64,000 bases of DNA from Ancistrus triradiatus (GCA_025084515.1 JAJAGP010000872.1:157490-221489), one strand, 5' to 3'. Positions 32,443 through 44,137 are shown, counted from the first letter of the stretch. A program made the numbers and translations. Notes: a model not told the origin generated them from the letters alone.

Positions 32443-32898
32443 TCTAAAGCTTATAATGATGGACTTCAAGTGCTAGAACACGTGCTTACGTGTTTATGTG
32501 GTAGTTCCCAGTGTATTACACATTAACTGTTACTAATGTGCCTCTTTTATCCAAGAACTATAATTAAAAACTGTAATCTGTTCAGAACAGACATAGTTAG
32601 CGGATTCAGTTAGCATTAACCAGTTTCAGCTTCTCAGCAAGCTAGCAGTAATATGTCTCCGGTGTGCTGCTTCGACTACAAATCGCGTTTCAATATTCAA
32701 TCGTTGATCTCTGCATAGAATATAAGGCTAATATAAATGCACAGCCCACAAACAGACAACCGATAGCGATATAAATAGAGCTAAACTGTACCAACGCAAC
32801 CCAGTTTCTTTCTTGCCGCTCTGGTTGTTGTGATGTTCCTTCTGGCTTTGAATTCCGTCCACCAACAGCTCGTTACCGCCACCTTCGACATCCTTCGA
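32443..32898 (-). promoter_or_regulatory. tubgcp5: tubgcp5 5' flank and presumed promoter
   Basis: Immediately upstream of the tubgcp5 ATG. No repeat was recognised. ATATAAATAG occurs near 32770, but its strand sense relative to the gene is unclear. The transcription start is not defined. Confidence 0.35.
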
Positions 32899-33047
32899 GA
32901 CCACGTTAAAGTTGGTTGTATTTTCGATATTCGTTTTTTTCGGCTTTAATAACTTTTGAACGGATTATGGCCGCCATTAAGCACTTACATATTCATATTA
33001 GAGCCGAAAAACCGAATATCGTAAATAAAACTAACTTTACCGTGGTC
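32899..33047. repeat. Imperfect palindrome upstream of tubgcp5
   Basis: Arms begin GACCACG and end CGTGGTC, enclosing TTAAAGTTGGTTGTATTTTC / complement of GTAAATAAAACTAACTTTAC and GATATTCG / CGAATATC. The centre holds GGATTATGGCCGCCATTAAG. A foldback MITE or a structured regulatory sequence. Confidence 0.7.
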
Positions 33048-33293
33048 GACATGAGAACGTCAGTGCTAATGTAGAAACTGGAGTGTGGGTGCTACTGTCA
33101 AGTGCACCTCATGTTCTACCTCAAATTGTTCTAGTCTACATCATATCCTTCCTAGATAAATAAGTACTGATGAGTTTGTAACAAACTCTGCAAATGAAAG
33201 TTTCTTCTCCTCCCTCCCATAGAATAGCTTTCAGTTTCCTTCAATCATATCTGGACCATTTCAATAAAACCTATGGTTTCTGCCATCTGACAT

Positions 33294-33575
33294 CCTAGGA
33301 AAAATGTACTGTGAATTTTCATAGTAAAACTGTGCCTTGCTTGACGATTTTAATGTGAAATTTCAGTTTGACCATGAAGTTCACAGTTCTACTATGATTT
33401 TTTGAAGGTAATTTAGCCACTTTATGGTTCTACTGTGAAATTTCATAGTAAAACTGTAAACTTGGTTGACTATGAACTGACCATGAATTATTTCACAGTT
33501 GTACTATGCATTTTGGTGGTAATTTGGCTACTTCATGGTTCTACTGTCAAATTTCAGAGTACATTTTTTCCTGGG
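33294..33575. mobile_element. MITE with internal repeats
   Basis: Ends CCTAGGAAAAATGTACTGTG and the inverse GAGTACATTTTTTCCTGGG. Inside, TGGTTCTACTGTGAAATTTC and CATAGTAAAACTGT blocks recur in both orientations. Confidence 0.6.
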
Positions 33576-33704
33576 ATTCTTCACATCTTCCTGTTTTATT
33601 CTTTCCAGCTATGTTAAAGGACTAATCTAGTCCACAATTCCCCTTATCTATGTGACTGTGATGACTGCTTACCTTCTATTTCTTCCTCTTGCTTTTATAG
33701 AGCC

Positions 33705-34860
33705 TACTATACACTCAGCGGCATCTTGCTAGCACTGAGTTGCCTTTCAGACCTGCCATAATTCTTTGAGGCTTAGATTCAACAAGGTGCTGAAAACATT
33801 CCTCAAGACATTTTGGTCCATATTAACATGATAGCATCACACAGTCGCTGCAGATTTGTCAGTTGTACATCCTTGATGCAAATCTCCCCTTACACCACAT
33901 CTCAAAGCTGCTCTGTGACTGTGAAGGCCATTTGAATATAGTGAACTCACTAACATGTTCAAGAAACCAGTTTGAGACAATTTGAGCTTTGTGAGATTGT
34001 TTTCCTGCTGGTTATAGCCATCAGAAGATTGGTACACTGTGGTCATTCAGGAATGGACAAGGTCAGCAACAATGTGCAAGTAGGCTGTTACATTTAAACA
34101 ATTTTCAGTTGGTATTAAGGGGCCTAATGTGTGCCATGAATATATCCACATACACCAGCACCAGCAGCCTGAACTCTTGATCCAAGGCAAGATGGATCCA
34201 TGCTTTCATGTTGTTTACGCCCAATTCTGACCCTACCATTCGCATATTGCAGCAGAAATCGAGACTCTTCAGACCAAGTAATGTTTTTCCAATCTTCTAT
34301 TTTCCAATTTTGATGAGCCCGTGCAAACTGTAGCCTCAGTTGCCTGTTCTTAGGTGACAGGAGTAGCACCTGGTGTGGTCTTCTGCTGCTGTAGCCCATC
34401 TGCTTTAAGGTTTGACGTGCTATGCATTCATAGATGCTCTTCTGCATACCACAGTTGTACCAGGTGGTTATTTGAATTACTGTTGCCTTTCTATCATCTT
34501 GAACCAGTCTGGCCATTCTCCTCTGACCTCTGGCATCAACAAGGCATTTGTGTCCAGATAACTGCCGCTCACTACATTTTTTCTCTTTTTCAGACCATTC
34601 CCAGTACACTATAGACATGACTGCTTGTGAAAATCCCAGTAGATCAGTAATTTCTGAAATACTCAAACCAGCCTGTCTAGCACCAACAACCACACCACAT
34701 TCAAAGTCACTTATATCACATTTCTTCTCCATTCAGAGTGTAAACTTCAGCAGATTGTCTTGACCATGCTTACATACCTAAATGCACCGAGTTACTGCCA
34801 TGTGATTGGATGATTAGTTTTTTGTGTTATGCTAGTTTAACTGCCCCTTTTTTCCTTCTA
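33705..34860 (-). mobile_element. Degenerate Tc1-like element with long transposase ORF
   Basis: The minus-strand ORF at 34124-34732 (202 codons) starts MEKKCDISDFECGVVVGARQ and continues LSISEITDLLGFSQAVMSIV (helix-turn-helix), then RQLRLQFARAHQNW and ITWSEESRFLL (first catalytic Asp/Glu region). Further transposase sequence follows, out of frame, down to about 33720. I recall the same transposase in elements ending CACTTTATTAGGTACACC. The catalytic domain is not intact. Confidence 0.75.
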
Positions 34861-34961
34861 ATCCTACATTAAATGGTACTCACAGAAATTTGACTCCAGT
34901 GCCCAACTGCACAATTTGTCTATATTCCTACAGTGCTTCATATAGTATATTCTACCTACTA

Positions 34962-35158
34962 CAGTGGGGCAAAAAGTAATTAGTCTGCCACTTATTGCGT
35001 ACCGGTAAGTTCTTCTACTTAAAAAATGAGAGAGGTCTATAATTTTCATCGTAGGTACACCTCAACTATGAGAGACAAAATGAGAAAAAAAATCCAGGAA
35101 ATCACATTGTAGGATTTTTAAAGAATGTAATTGTAAATCATGGTGGAAAATAAATATG
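34962..35158. mobile_element. Solo Tc1-like terminal repeat
   Basis: Begins CAGTGGGGCAAAAAGTAATTAGTC and continues TGAGAGAGGTC..., matching about 200 bp of the left end of 44802-46420. Confidence 0.75.
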
Positions 35159-35179
35159 AGCAAGAAGATGTCATTAATC

Positions 35180-36860
35180 ATTATTGAGAACTTTAGTGGG
35201 CTTATTACACTTACCTGTTAAGTCCCATTTAGTGCTTTATGTTCAGGTAATATATCTCTTCCCATTATCACTCTTACTACCCGGTTCTCCAAGTCTTTCA
35301 TCCACTTATTCATATGTCCTTCATTTCAAGCTTCATTGTCAGACCTTCTGTCCATATCACATCACAGGTTTTCTTCAGATCCAAAATAGTAACCACTGCT
35401 TCCTTATTTAACTGAGCCTCTTACTTCTGCTTCATCGTTCCTCTTAATTTCCAAAAATTCCACTTTGGCTTACTGTCAATAATTTTATTTATATAATTAT
35501 TTATTGTTCAGTCTTCCTGTTCTCATTCTTTCCCTTTATTTGCATAAATGACTTGTTAGTTCTGTTGTCCTGAAACATGAAGGTCCTGGCTGCCATATCG
35601 GTATTATTATTGCCTCTTTTTATTTCCACTGTAGTACTCCCTCCTTCCATACTTAAACAGCTCAAGAACTTTATCCAGCCCATTCTCTCTTAGATGTTTG
35701 AACATGATATAGCATATTTCATCACTGCCTGGTGCTGACTTTTTAAAATTCAAATATATTTTCAGTTCAGGTAATGAATCTGCATTTATCATCTTTTATC
35801 TCTTTGTTTATATCTCACGGATCTGTCTTTATTGTTAGATATGTACTTCTGACAGGTTATCACTACTATGGATTGCTAAATTTCCTTGTTGGGTACTCCC
35901 AACTTTGCTTCATACCTTTCATCATTTTAATCTTCTCTAGGGTTTGTTCTTCCTACACTATAACAGAATTCTCTCCAGTCGTTTTGCTTACTTTATTGTA
36001 CTACTGTGTATGCCTTTATTCTTTCTACATCTGCCTGTTGCATTCACGTGTCTCCCACAGTTCCATGTCCCTTGCTCCTCACGCCTACTTAGGGAGAAAT
36101 TGAGATACTTTTATTTGCTGCCACACTTGTGACTACTTCCTTTCCACCTCTCCATTTCTCAAATTTTATCCTATTCTGTCTCACAAAATTGGGAATTCCT
36201 CGCATTCAGACTTTCAGAATAACCGTTTTTCAGATTTTCTCTATTCTAATGTCTATTCCAAATTGGCATGTTATAGGAAAGTGGCCACTTCCAGTTGTAC
36301 TCTTCCATATTTTCCACTTATTCACTTGTGCTTTGTTACCTTGCACTATTGTAAGATCTAATGCTGTCTCCTTGCCAGTTATATTTAGGCTTGACATTTA
36401 GACATACCGAATTATTTTTATGTATTACTTCCTCAACAGCTTCCCCATAGTATTTGGTCTTTCTGTTCCCCAGAGTACACTATGGGTGTGAGAAGCTCCA
36501 CACCACATTTACCATCCTTACTGTTTCAGCATGCAATATTCTGTTTTTAGTTCTAGCTTACTGAACTTGAACCTCTTTCTTCATTATTTCACATCGTCCA
36601 TAGGCTGTGTGTGTTCCTCCATAATTGAAGTATTTATGTTCTCTGACATGTCTATAGTCATGGTCTCCTCATTCATTCATTTTCGCTTAATCCTTGGTCA
36701 AGGTCCCACTCTACCATCACTCCACTCTGTAGATTAGGTTTTTTGCTGGTCCATGCTAGTGCTGATGTGTACCAAATGAATGTAACATTTAGTCGTGTTT
36801 CCCTGAAAACTGATTTTTCCCTATAATAACTATATTTCCACCCACTTGGTTAATTTTCAA
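35180..36860 (-). mobile_element. Degenerate LINE fragment (endonuclease/RT)
   Basis: Minus-strand frames include KSAPGSDEICYIMFKHL (35607-35792), the start of a reverse transcriptase domain, and CQFGIDIRIEKI-like endonuclease sequence near 36270. Many stops. The class is not determined. Confidence 0.6.
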
Positions 36861-37019
36861 TAAGTTGTTAATTCATTCCACCAACATGATGTCATTTTGT
36901 CTGAGTTGCCCAAACTTCAGCAGGACTCGATATCTTTAGATTGTCTTCAAGTGTTGAAACAGAACATTTGTTTAATGATTGTACTAATCTGCCATTATAA
37001 TAGCTAAACCATTTGAGGT

Positions 37020-37650
37020 CCAGAGAGTGCACAGTGGTTAGCCTCACAGTTTTAGAAATTTCAGCTTGGCCACTGCCTGTCTGTAGTTTGTATGTTCTCC
37101 CCTTGTCTGTGTGGGTTTCCTCCAGGTACTCCAAGATTCCACGCGGGTGGCAAGGAGGCTTGGTGGGTAGCATCGCCGCCTCACAGCAAGAAGGTCCTGG
37201 GTTCAATCCCAGGGTGGAGCGGCCTGGGTCCTTTCTGTGTGGAATCTGCATGTCCTCCCCGTGTCTGCGTGGGTTTACTCTGGGTACTTGGTTTTCTCCC
37301 ACAGTCCAAAGACATGCAAGTTAGGTTTATTGATTTCACTAAATTGGCTTGGTATGAGTGTGGTCTCTGGCGACACATGGAGCGACGCGTCGGCTGGAGT
37401 ATTCTCAGTCGTATCAAAATTCGGCGGGACAGGCGCCAGGAAAATGATGATGACTCCAAGATTCCACCCATATTCCAAAGACATGTGTTAGTCCAAATTT
37501 ACATCTGCGCTATTGTGAGTGAGGATGGTTCCATGTTTGCACATTCTCTGTGATGGACTAGTGACCTGTCTTGGGTTGGTTCCCACTTTGTCCTGGCCCT
37601 GATGAGCCTGAACTGGATTATGTGGGTATGATAGTTGAAAACACCGTCAC
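37020..37650 (+). mobile_element. Fish SINE or LINE-tail repeat cluster
   Basis: 37143-37322 is a near-complete copy (CAAGGAGGCTTGGTGGGTAG, GGTCCTGGGTTCAATCCCAG, CCACAGTCCAAAGACATG). Fragments at 37020-37140 and 37440-37640 flank it. Confidence 0.7.
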
Positions 37651-38220
37651 TACACGTAACGGAAAGGATTCTGTTCCTGGTTTGTGGTTTTATTTATAGC
37701 AAGAAGACAAATGGTTTCTCAGAGGAGGCTGAAGGCAGCCATAGAAGCGATTTAACAAAAGTGTAAAAGACATTGGGAATTTCTACAGGAGGGCTCAGAC
37801 AACGACTTCAAGACATCACAAGCGGGTAAGATACATTTCTTTAGCATATATTGGCATTATGTTTTTTCACTTTACTGCCGACAGAACAAATATTAAACAT
37901 GATCGGACAATGAGTAGAGTACATCCTCTTACCCACAAAGGTGGTATTTTACATCATGTAAAAAATAGTTATCCAAGAACTGTAAAACCGATGTAACAAA
38001 GTTCATTTTTAATGAAACATAAGTCTGAGCACGCTATTTACTGGAGAATGTAGTCTGTTAAACTTGTTTATTTCGTATTCAGCTGTAATGCAGTTTGTGA
38101 TGTAGGCCAGTTTCCTGTTTAAAGGTTTGCACCTCTTCAACAGATTAAGGCGTAACTCTATAAGCTGCCATATCGACTCTGATCAAAACAAATACTCTCC
38201 AATGGAGATTTCACAAATAG
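37651..38220. other. Intergenic, possible noncoding exon ending at 37827
   Basis: A GTAAGA donor-like site follows CACAAGCGG near 37826. No coding sequence and no other support. Confidence 0.25.
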
Positions 38221-38419
38221 CGGTATTTTCGTCACGTGAACTTTCTCCGGCCAATCAGCGCTCTGCAAGGTTTTACGTCACGGTTCAGTCCTCGTTTAGC
38301 TTGGAACAAGGGCGGAAAAAGTACCCGTTTCCAGGTACCAGATTTACGTAGTGGAAACGCAAAAAAGCCGTGCCGAACCGTGTCGAGTCGAGTAGGTACC
38401 ACATAGTGGAAAAAGCGCC
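38220..38419. mobile_element. hAT-like MITE upstream of chst7
   Basis: GGCGGAAAAAGTACCCG and GTACCACATAGTGG/AAAAAGCGCC resemble the ends of a common fish hAT-type MITE (TGCCGAACCGTGTCGAGTCG core). Includes CGGCCAATCAGCG, a CCAAT-box-like element about 610 bp from the chst7 ATG. Confidence 0.5.
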
Positions 38420-38858
38420 ATCAAATGTTCTTCCGCTTCAGTTCCACTCAAGCGGTTCTACCGTCATCAGCTCCAGTTTTCACACCATTACTCAAACCAC
38501 ATCAGAGGGCAGTAACCCCTCCCCCTCCCGGATGACTGGGCGTGCCGTGCCATGCCAACAAAACTTTCCCGCTAGGAGCAAGCGATCTATACCCATAGAA
38601 CCATAACCATATATGTAACTAGATACATGTTTGTATATACAGTCTATGGATGTAACCAAAACAAAAAACAACTACAACTGAGCAACGTCAGAGAAAACGG
38701 GAGACGCGCGAGACGTGTACAGCTTTTATTGTGGTCGTTTGTGGGCGTGGTTCTAAGTTCGTTGCCCCGCCCCAGGACGCATCTGCTTGGGAAACGTGTA
38801 GGGGCGCCAAATCTCACGGAGCAGAGCAACGGGACGGCGAGCGTTCATCGCCGGGGCA
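38420..38858 (+). promoter_or_regulatory. chst7: chst7 5' flank and presumed promoter
   Basis: GC content and CpG frequency rise toward the ATG (GGGACGGCGAGCG just upstream). Transcription start not resolved. Confidence 0.4.
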
Positions 38859-40127
38859 ATGAAGAGGAAGCTGCAGAAAAAGTATATCCTCCTGATCCTT
38901 GGTTACTCGATCGTTTTGCTCTTCATCCCCTACGTGTTAGATTACCACAGCAGGTCGACTCAGGTGAAGCATGGACCGCGACAGCAGCAGCAGAGGTGTC
39001 CCGATCTGGAGATCGCTCTATGGAACAGCGCGGACAGGACGGGGACGAAGACCGGCAACTCGAGCGAGGCGGCGGAGGAAATCGGCAACAGGAGTCAATC
39101 GAAAACGCACATCTACCTGCACGCTACATGGAGGACGGGCTCTTCTTTCTTAGGGGAGCTGTTTAACCAGCACCCGGACGTGTTCTACTTGTACGAGCCG
39201 ATGTGGAACATGTGGCAGGCGCTTTACCCGGGGGACGCGGGCAGTTTGCAGGGCGCCGTGCGCGACATGATGAACTCGCTGTTCCGCTGCGACTTCTCCG
39301 TGCTCAAGCTGTACGCGGGATCCTCCAACATCAGCACCTCGTTCATTTTCGGCTGGAAGACCAACAAGGTGATCTGCTCCGAGCCTCTGTGCGCAGCCTA
39401 CAAGAAGCACGAAGTCGGACTGGTACAAGGCGACGTGTGCAGCAAGTGCGCCCCAAAAGACATCAAAGAGCTGGAGAAGGAGTGCAGGAAGTACCCAGTG
39501 GTCGTCATCAAGGACGTGCGAGTGTTAGATCTGGGCGTGCTTGTGCCTCTGATGCGAGACCCGACACTCAATCTGCAGATCATTCAGCTGTTCCGAGACC
39601 CCCGCGCCGTCCACAACTCGCGTCTGAAGTCCAAGCTGGCCCTGGTCCGGGAGAGCATCCAGGTGCTCAGGAGTAAGAAGCAGACGGACAAGTACAAGCG
39701 TCTGCTCGCACCCGGGAACAGAGTGAACCGAGCCGAGAGCTACGTGTCCGGAGCCATGGAGCTGATATGCGACAACTGGCTGAGTGACATGTTGCTGGTG
39801 AGCAGCGCGCCGCCGTGGCTCCGGCGCAACTATCTCCAGATCCGCTACGAAGACCTGGTGCTGCAGCCTGTCAACGAACTGCACAAGCTCTACCGCTTCG
39901 CCAACCTGGGCTCGGTCCCAGCGCTGGAGAAGTTTGTAATGAACATGACTCGTGGTCAGGGCTACTCATCCGACAAGCCGTTTCTCATCTCAGCTCGGGA
40001 TGCCAAAGAAGCCATATACGCGTGGAGGGAACGGCTGAACGTGGAGCAGGTGGGCCAGGTGGAGGCTTACTGCAGCGAAGTGATGCACCAACTGGGCTAT
40101 GAAAAGAGAAACCTGGATCAGACGTAG
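38859..40127 (+). CDS. chst7: chst7: carbohydrate 6-O-sulfotransferase 7, intact single-exon ORF
   Basis: The 422-residue product is a type II Golgi membrane enzyme. It would move sulfate from PAPS to the 6-hydroxyl of GlcNAc (and, in mammals, GalNAc) in glycans. Residues 1-8 are basic and about 9-27 form the signal anchor. The 5'-phosphosulfate-binding loop is ATWRTGSSF at 89-97, and the 3'-phosphate-binding motif is LFRDPRAVHNSR at 244-255. HPDVFYLYEPMW, RDPRAVHNSRLKS and SARDAKEAIYAWRERL are typical of the GlcNAc-6-sulfotransferase family. The block YPGDAGSLQGAVRDMMNSLFRC resembles CHST7 more than CHST2, which lacks HATWRTGSSF. N-glycosylation sequons fall at Asn67, 77, 157 and 362. The start has G at -3. 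The coding region is GC-rich, unlike its surroundings. The stop is seven bases before a consensus 5' splice site (GTGAGT at 40135), so the 3' UTR is probably spliced. CHST2 is the main alternative, and I consider it unlikely. Confidence 0.93.
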   Translation: MKRKLQKKYILLILGYSIVLLFIPYVLDYHSRSTQVKHGPRQQQQRCPDLEIALWNSADRTGTKTGNSSEAAEEIGNRSQSKTHIYLHATWRTGSSFLGELFNQHPDVFYLYEPMWNMWQALYPGDAGSLQGAVRDMMNSLFRCDFSVLKLYAGSSNISTSFIFGWKTNKVICSEPLCAAYKKHEVGLVQGDVCSKCAPKDIKELEKECRKYPVVVIKDVRVLDLGVLVPLMRDPTLNLQIIQLFRDPRAVHNSRLKSKLALVRESIQVLRSKKQTDKYKRLLAPGNRVNRAESYVSGAMELICDNWLSDMLLVSSAPPWLRRNYLQIRYEDLVLQPVNELHKLYRFANLGSVPALEKFVMNMTRGQGYSSDKPFLISARDAKEAIYAWRERLNVEQVGQVEAYCSEVMHQLGYEKRNLDQT

Positions 40128-40140
40128 ACCTACAGTGAGT
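40128..40140 (+). promoter_or_regulatory. chst7: Candidate 5' splice site just after the chst7 stop
   Basis: ACA|GTGAGTAAG follows the TAG by seven bases, with the GT at 40135-40136. This suggests that coding exon 1 is spliced to a separate 3' UTR exon. As I recall, mammalian CHST7 also has two exons over about 25 kb. Confidence 0.45.
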
Positions 40141-40619
40141 AAGATTCGTTATTACTAGAAGGATGTATGAGATATGGCAGAAAAACAGGTTCATGCACTA
40201 GTTTCATTCCAAACAGATAGACATGTGGATAGGTAAAAAATAAACAAAACAAACCAAGAAACCCCCACCAACAACAGATAATGGTGGTATGCTAATAGCA
40301 AATTCTCACGTTCAGTGTTGAACCTGAAAGCTAACTGACCAGCAATACCAGTGCCCAACACAACATATGCTTGTCTTTGCTTTTTTTTTAGCAGGGAGAT
40401 AGACCTGCTTTGGGGTGATTCCCTGGTGCCACCACAAAAACTGGAGTCAGGAGCAGATTTAGCCTGCATTACCAAAGCTTCATTATAACAGAAGAGTTAA
40501 ATCAGTTAGGTCAGATATGTTAATCAGAGTTAATCAGATACATCATCATATGATACCAGATCATGGCTAGCAATAACATTCTGGATAGGTTGGTTTCATT
40601 ATAGATAGATAAAAATCAG

Positions 40620-40765
40620 GGAAGCATAATGATGCAGTGGTGAGCTCCGTCTGCTCACAGCTCCAAAGACCCAGATCAGAGATTTTGCATGTTCTTTCTG
40701 TGTCTTTGAGTTTTCTCCTAGTACTCTATTTTCCTTCCATATTCCAAAGACATGGGTTAGGCAAA
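40620..40765 (+). repeat. Diverged fish SINE or LINE-tail fragment
   Basis: GAAGCATAATGATGCAGTGG, then CATATTCCAAAGACATGGG. Same family as 37143, older. Confidence 0.5.
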
Positions 40766-40949
40766 TTGGCGTCGCTAAAATGTCCTGTGGGCACACCCTG
40801 TAGCGCATATCATGTTATTTTGCATATAACATAGTCAAGTACGTAACTACACAATGCAAAGGCATGAAATCATAGATGGGTACAGAGGATATGGTGAAAA
40901 AACATACACAACTGTGTATGCTGGAGGACAGTGGAACCCTACGAGAAAT

Positions 40950-41110
40950 CAAATTTATTTATGTAGAGCTTTTTACAACAAAGCATTATCTCAAAGCAGT
41001 TGTACAATCCTCTAGGCACAGCTCCAGTTGAGCAAGGCTGTAGTGATACTGGCAAATGAAAACTCATTAAATTTATAAGGAAGAAGCCTTGGGAAGACCA
41101 AGTCTCAAAA
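40950..41110 (-). repeat. Interspersed repeat 3' end (minus strand)
   Basis: TTTACAACAAAGCATTATCTCAAAGCAGTTGT is the reverse of the 23790 family end; an AT-rich tail runs to about 41400. Confidence 0.6.
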
Positions 41111-41931
41111 ACCTCCTTGGGCAGCCTAGGTGTTAAATGTAAGAAATAAACTAAATTATATAAATAATAAATGTCTAATACTTATTTCAATACACAGATG
41201 CTAAATAGAACAACTAAACAGAGAATATAATAAAAAGAAAATATAAAAAATAAATTACAATAAAATGTGGGTCATAAATTAAAGAAAGAATACAGCATGA
41301 TGGAGAAGTTAATAAAGAGAGATTATAAAACTATAGCATTTAATACAGTGGTATATATAATATATATAAACGAATGAATGTATTAAAATAGAGAATATGA
41401 GAGAGACTCTTGGCATCATTTAATCCAGTAAACAGATACACTGTAGATTCTCACGTCCTTAAATTTGGGGGCACGGCCTCCGCAGTCAACAAGAGGAGGG
41501 TGGGGAGTTAGGGGCCTCTGATGTGGTCTGGGTAGAAGTGTATGAAGGCTGAAAGTGGTGTGTCATGCTATTCATGATATTTCTTTTTCAACTGAAGTGC
41601 CTCTAGAACAGTTACATTAAAACACTCTAGGGTAGTTTAAATTGCTTTTTCACCTAGTTAAATAAGAGAATTTATCAGGACACCAAATTTCTGTTGTGAA
41701 AAACAATAGTGTTGGTTGCGATAGAAAATCATACTGTGACAAATAGTTGCCGTATTGTCATATCTCCCAACCCTAAGTGTAGAGTTACAGGGTTAGTCAC
41801 AGTCTAAATAATAGATATGAGTGAGCTTTGTATGTGTTATGAAGATCTGATCTGAAGTCTTGTCTTCGCTGTCCTGACAGTGTTAGGGTGCAATTTGACA
41901 TGTACTGTATAATGAATTGTAATATGCACTC

Positions 41932-42158
41932 ACCGATCACTTTATTAGGTACACCTCCTTGTTTCTACATTCATTGTCCATTTTTTCAGGTACACTTACC
42001 TTGTCAAAGCACTTTGTAGTTCTGCATTTACAGACTGTAGTCCATCTGTTTCTCTATGTACTCTGTTCTCTGTACTCTGAGTAAAGGGGACTAACAAAGT
42101 ATGTAGAGATACAGATGGACTACAGTCTGTAATTGTAGAACTACAAACTGCATCTTTA
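41932..42158. mobile_element. Palindromic Tc1-type MITE, truncated
   Basis: Begins CACCGATCACTTTATTAGGTACACC and contains ACAGACTGTAGTCCATCTG with its complement. A likely other end lies at 42700-42772. Confidence 0.7.
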
Positions 42159-42491
42159 GCCATTTTTGCACCGAACAGTTCTTGGGACTAATTCAGGTGG
42201 AAGTCCCTGCTGCAGAGCTCCCCCCAGAACTACATTCACTCCAGGGCTTTTTTGGTCTTTATTCACAGCACCAGTAGGAATGCTGAGTGATGATAAAGTA
42301 ACGTAAGGTGCTTGAAGTTCGCATAGATGACTCAAAGTCATGTTGTACCTCCTCCGTCATATATAGGCTTAGTAAAGGCTGAACTTCACTGTCCGTCCAT
42401 TTGTCTGGACCAATTGCCATATTCCGACCTCTGTATCAGTCACTGCATACTTGTGTCACTCAGGGTTCTTATGCTCTGAGAAAAGTACCTA

Positions 42492-42640
42492 CAGTGGAAC
42501 CTCGGAATTTGAACTTTGGTTCTGGAACGCCTTTCAAATTCGGATTTGCTCAAAGTATTCAAACCGATATCCAAACCCAATCTTTGCTTGAATTTGGGGC
42601 AAAATACTTCGAACAGATCGTTCGCTGTCAGAAGAATTGG
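42492..42640. mobile_element. Tigger-like MITE, one end
   Basis: CAGTGGAACCTCGGAATTTG after TA; the other end was not found. Confidence 0.5.
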
Positions 42641-42779
42641 TCAAATATAGAAGTGTTCCAATTCTGCATAGTTCAAGCACAGTTCTAAGAACTATGAAAA
42701 AGTGCCTTATATGGTAAGTGAAACTGAAAAAAATGGACAATGAGTGTTGATAGTACCTAGTAAAGTGTACTGTTTAATG

Positions 42780-43950
42780 ATTAGTAATGTTGATAGATCT
42801 CACCCTTAGAAGGACAGGTCAGAAGTGAAAGGTTGAGGAGAAATACTGTCTCTAGTGAAAAGGGAAGTAATTTGAAGCGGAACAAAGAGAAAAGAGCACG
42901 TGCCATGTGACCTGTAAACCCTATGCATTTGGATATTAAATGTCAGAAGTTAAGTGAGTGCTTACGAGTAAATGTGAGGAAATGTTTTGAAATAGTGGAA
43001 AAACCAGGCAAATTAGTCTGGTCTGGATGTTCCGAAAGTTTGTCCTGATCATGATTTGAAGCTGATGTGCCTTGACTTAACCCTGTGGGAAAACTACTAG
43101 AACCTTGTGACCAAATGAAAACCTTCAACTCTTGATCTCATTTCTCTAAAGCCCAGTGTGACTTTAGGCCTGTCGAAAGGACTTCTCAGTTTCAGCTTGC
43201 TCATTAACAGCAAGGTTTCCTATTTTCCCAAGTCAAGCTCTTCAGTCTCATAGGACTCATTAAATCCTTAGATACCTAGCAGTAAAATCAATTAGAGTTA
43301 GTGTTTTGAACCTCTTTTGAAGAAATGAACTACATTTGACAAAGTGTAGAGGCAGTTACCCTTTGAGTACAGGGCTATAGTCCATTGTGAAGGTTTATAA
43401 TGGCCATAAAGTATACAGGTGATACAAGTGCAGATAATATTAGAGGTTTCTTATGTTAGACAGCTGCATTACCCAGCCATGTAATGCATCCGTCAAGGTT
43501 TCAACTGTGACAAGGTTTCAAAGCTGTAAACAGCGTAGCTGTATGTGGGGCCCAGAACGTCACCAGCGCACACAGAGGCACAAGTGACCCACATTTTCCA
43601 AAACTGCACACTTCCTGTCCCAGTCGCATCTCTCTTGTGTGTTTAGACTATGCTCAAGAGGACTGTTTGCCGCTACCATGGCTTAATTTCGTAAAGGCCA
43701 TAGCGGTACGGTTGGACAGCATCATATTCTAGGGGTGAAATACATTTACAGTCAGAAAAATAAACTTGTGGTGAGGGGTTTTTACTTTCCTATTTCTGGA
43801 TACATTTTGAGAATTTGTGATGTTTTGATGCTTCTGTAGATGCAGCGTGCTTCATTTAGGTCATGCTAGTCCATGTCTTAGACTTGTGTTTTTGCACTAT
43901 AACCTCCTGAATTAACAAAATAGTCTCGTGTTACTTTCCTGTTTACCAGA
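42780..43950. other. Intergenic, nothing recognised
   Basis: No exon or repeat identified. Confidence 0.35.
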
Positions 43951-43951
43951 C

Positions 43952-44137
43952 ATTTAGATTTACATCATATACCAAATAATCTTAGAGCCACTATCAGTTC
44001 ATACAGTCTTACAAGGTACAAATTAATCCAAGCAAATGAGTTAAGGGCCATACTGGATGGCCCAACAGTGGCACCTTGGCAATGTTGGAGTTTGAACCCT
44101 CACTTTCTGGTCAGCAGTCCAGTACTTTAACCATAAT
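43952..44137 (-). mobile_element. tRNA-derived SINE, diverged copy
   Basis: CATACAGTCTTACAAGG, CCCAACAGTGGCACCTTGGC and GTCCAGTACTTTAACC; older than the others. Confidence 0.6.

Noticed and set aside
37690..37827. 5' UTR exon of chst7
   Set aside because: Only a donor-like GTAAGA supports it; there is no second line of evidence.
38627..39166. 179-codon frame overlapping the chst7 start
   Set aside because: It is an out-of-frame shadow of the GC-rich chst7 coding sequence; the same holds for frames at 39203-39676 and 39525-39884.
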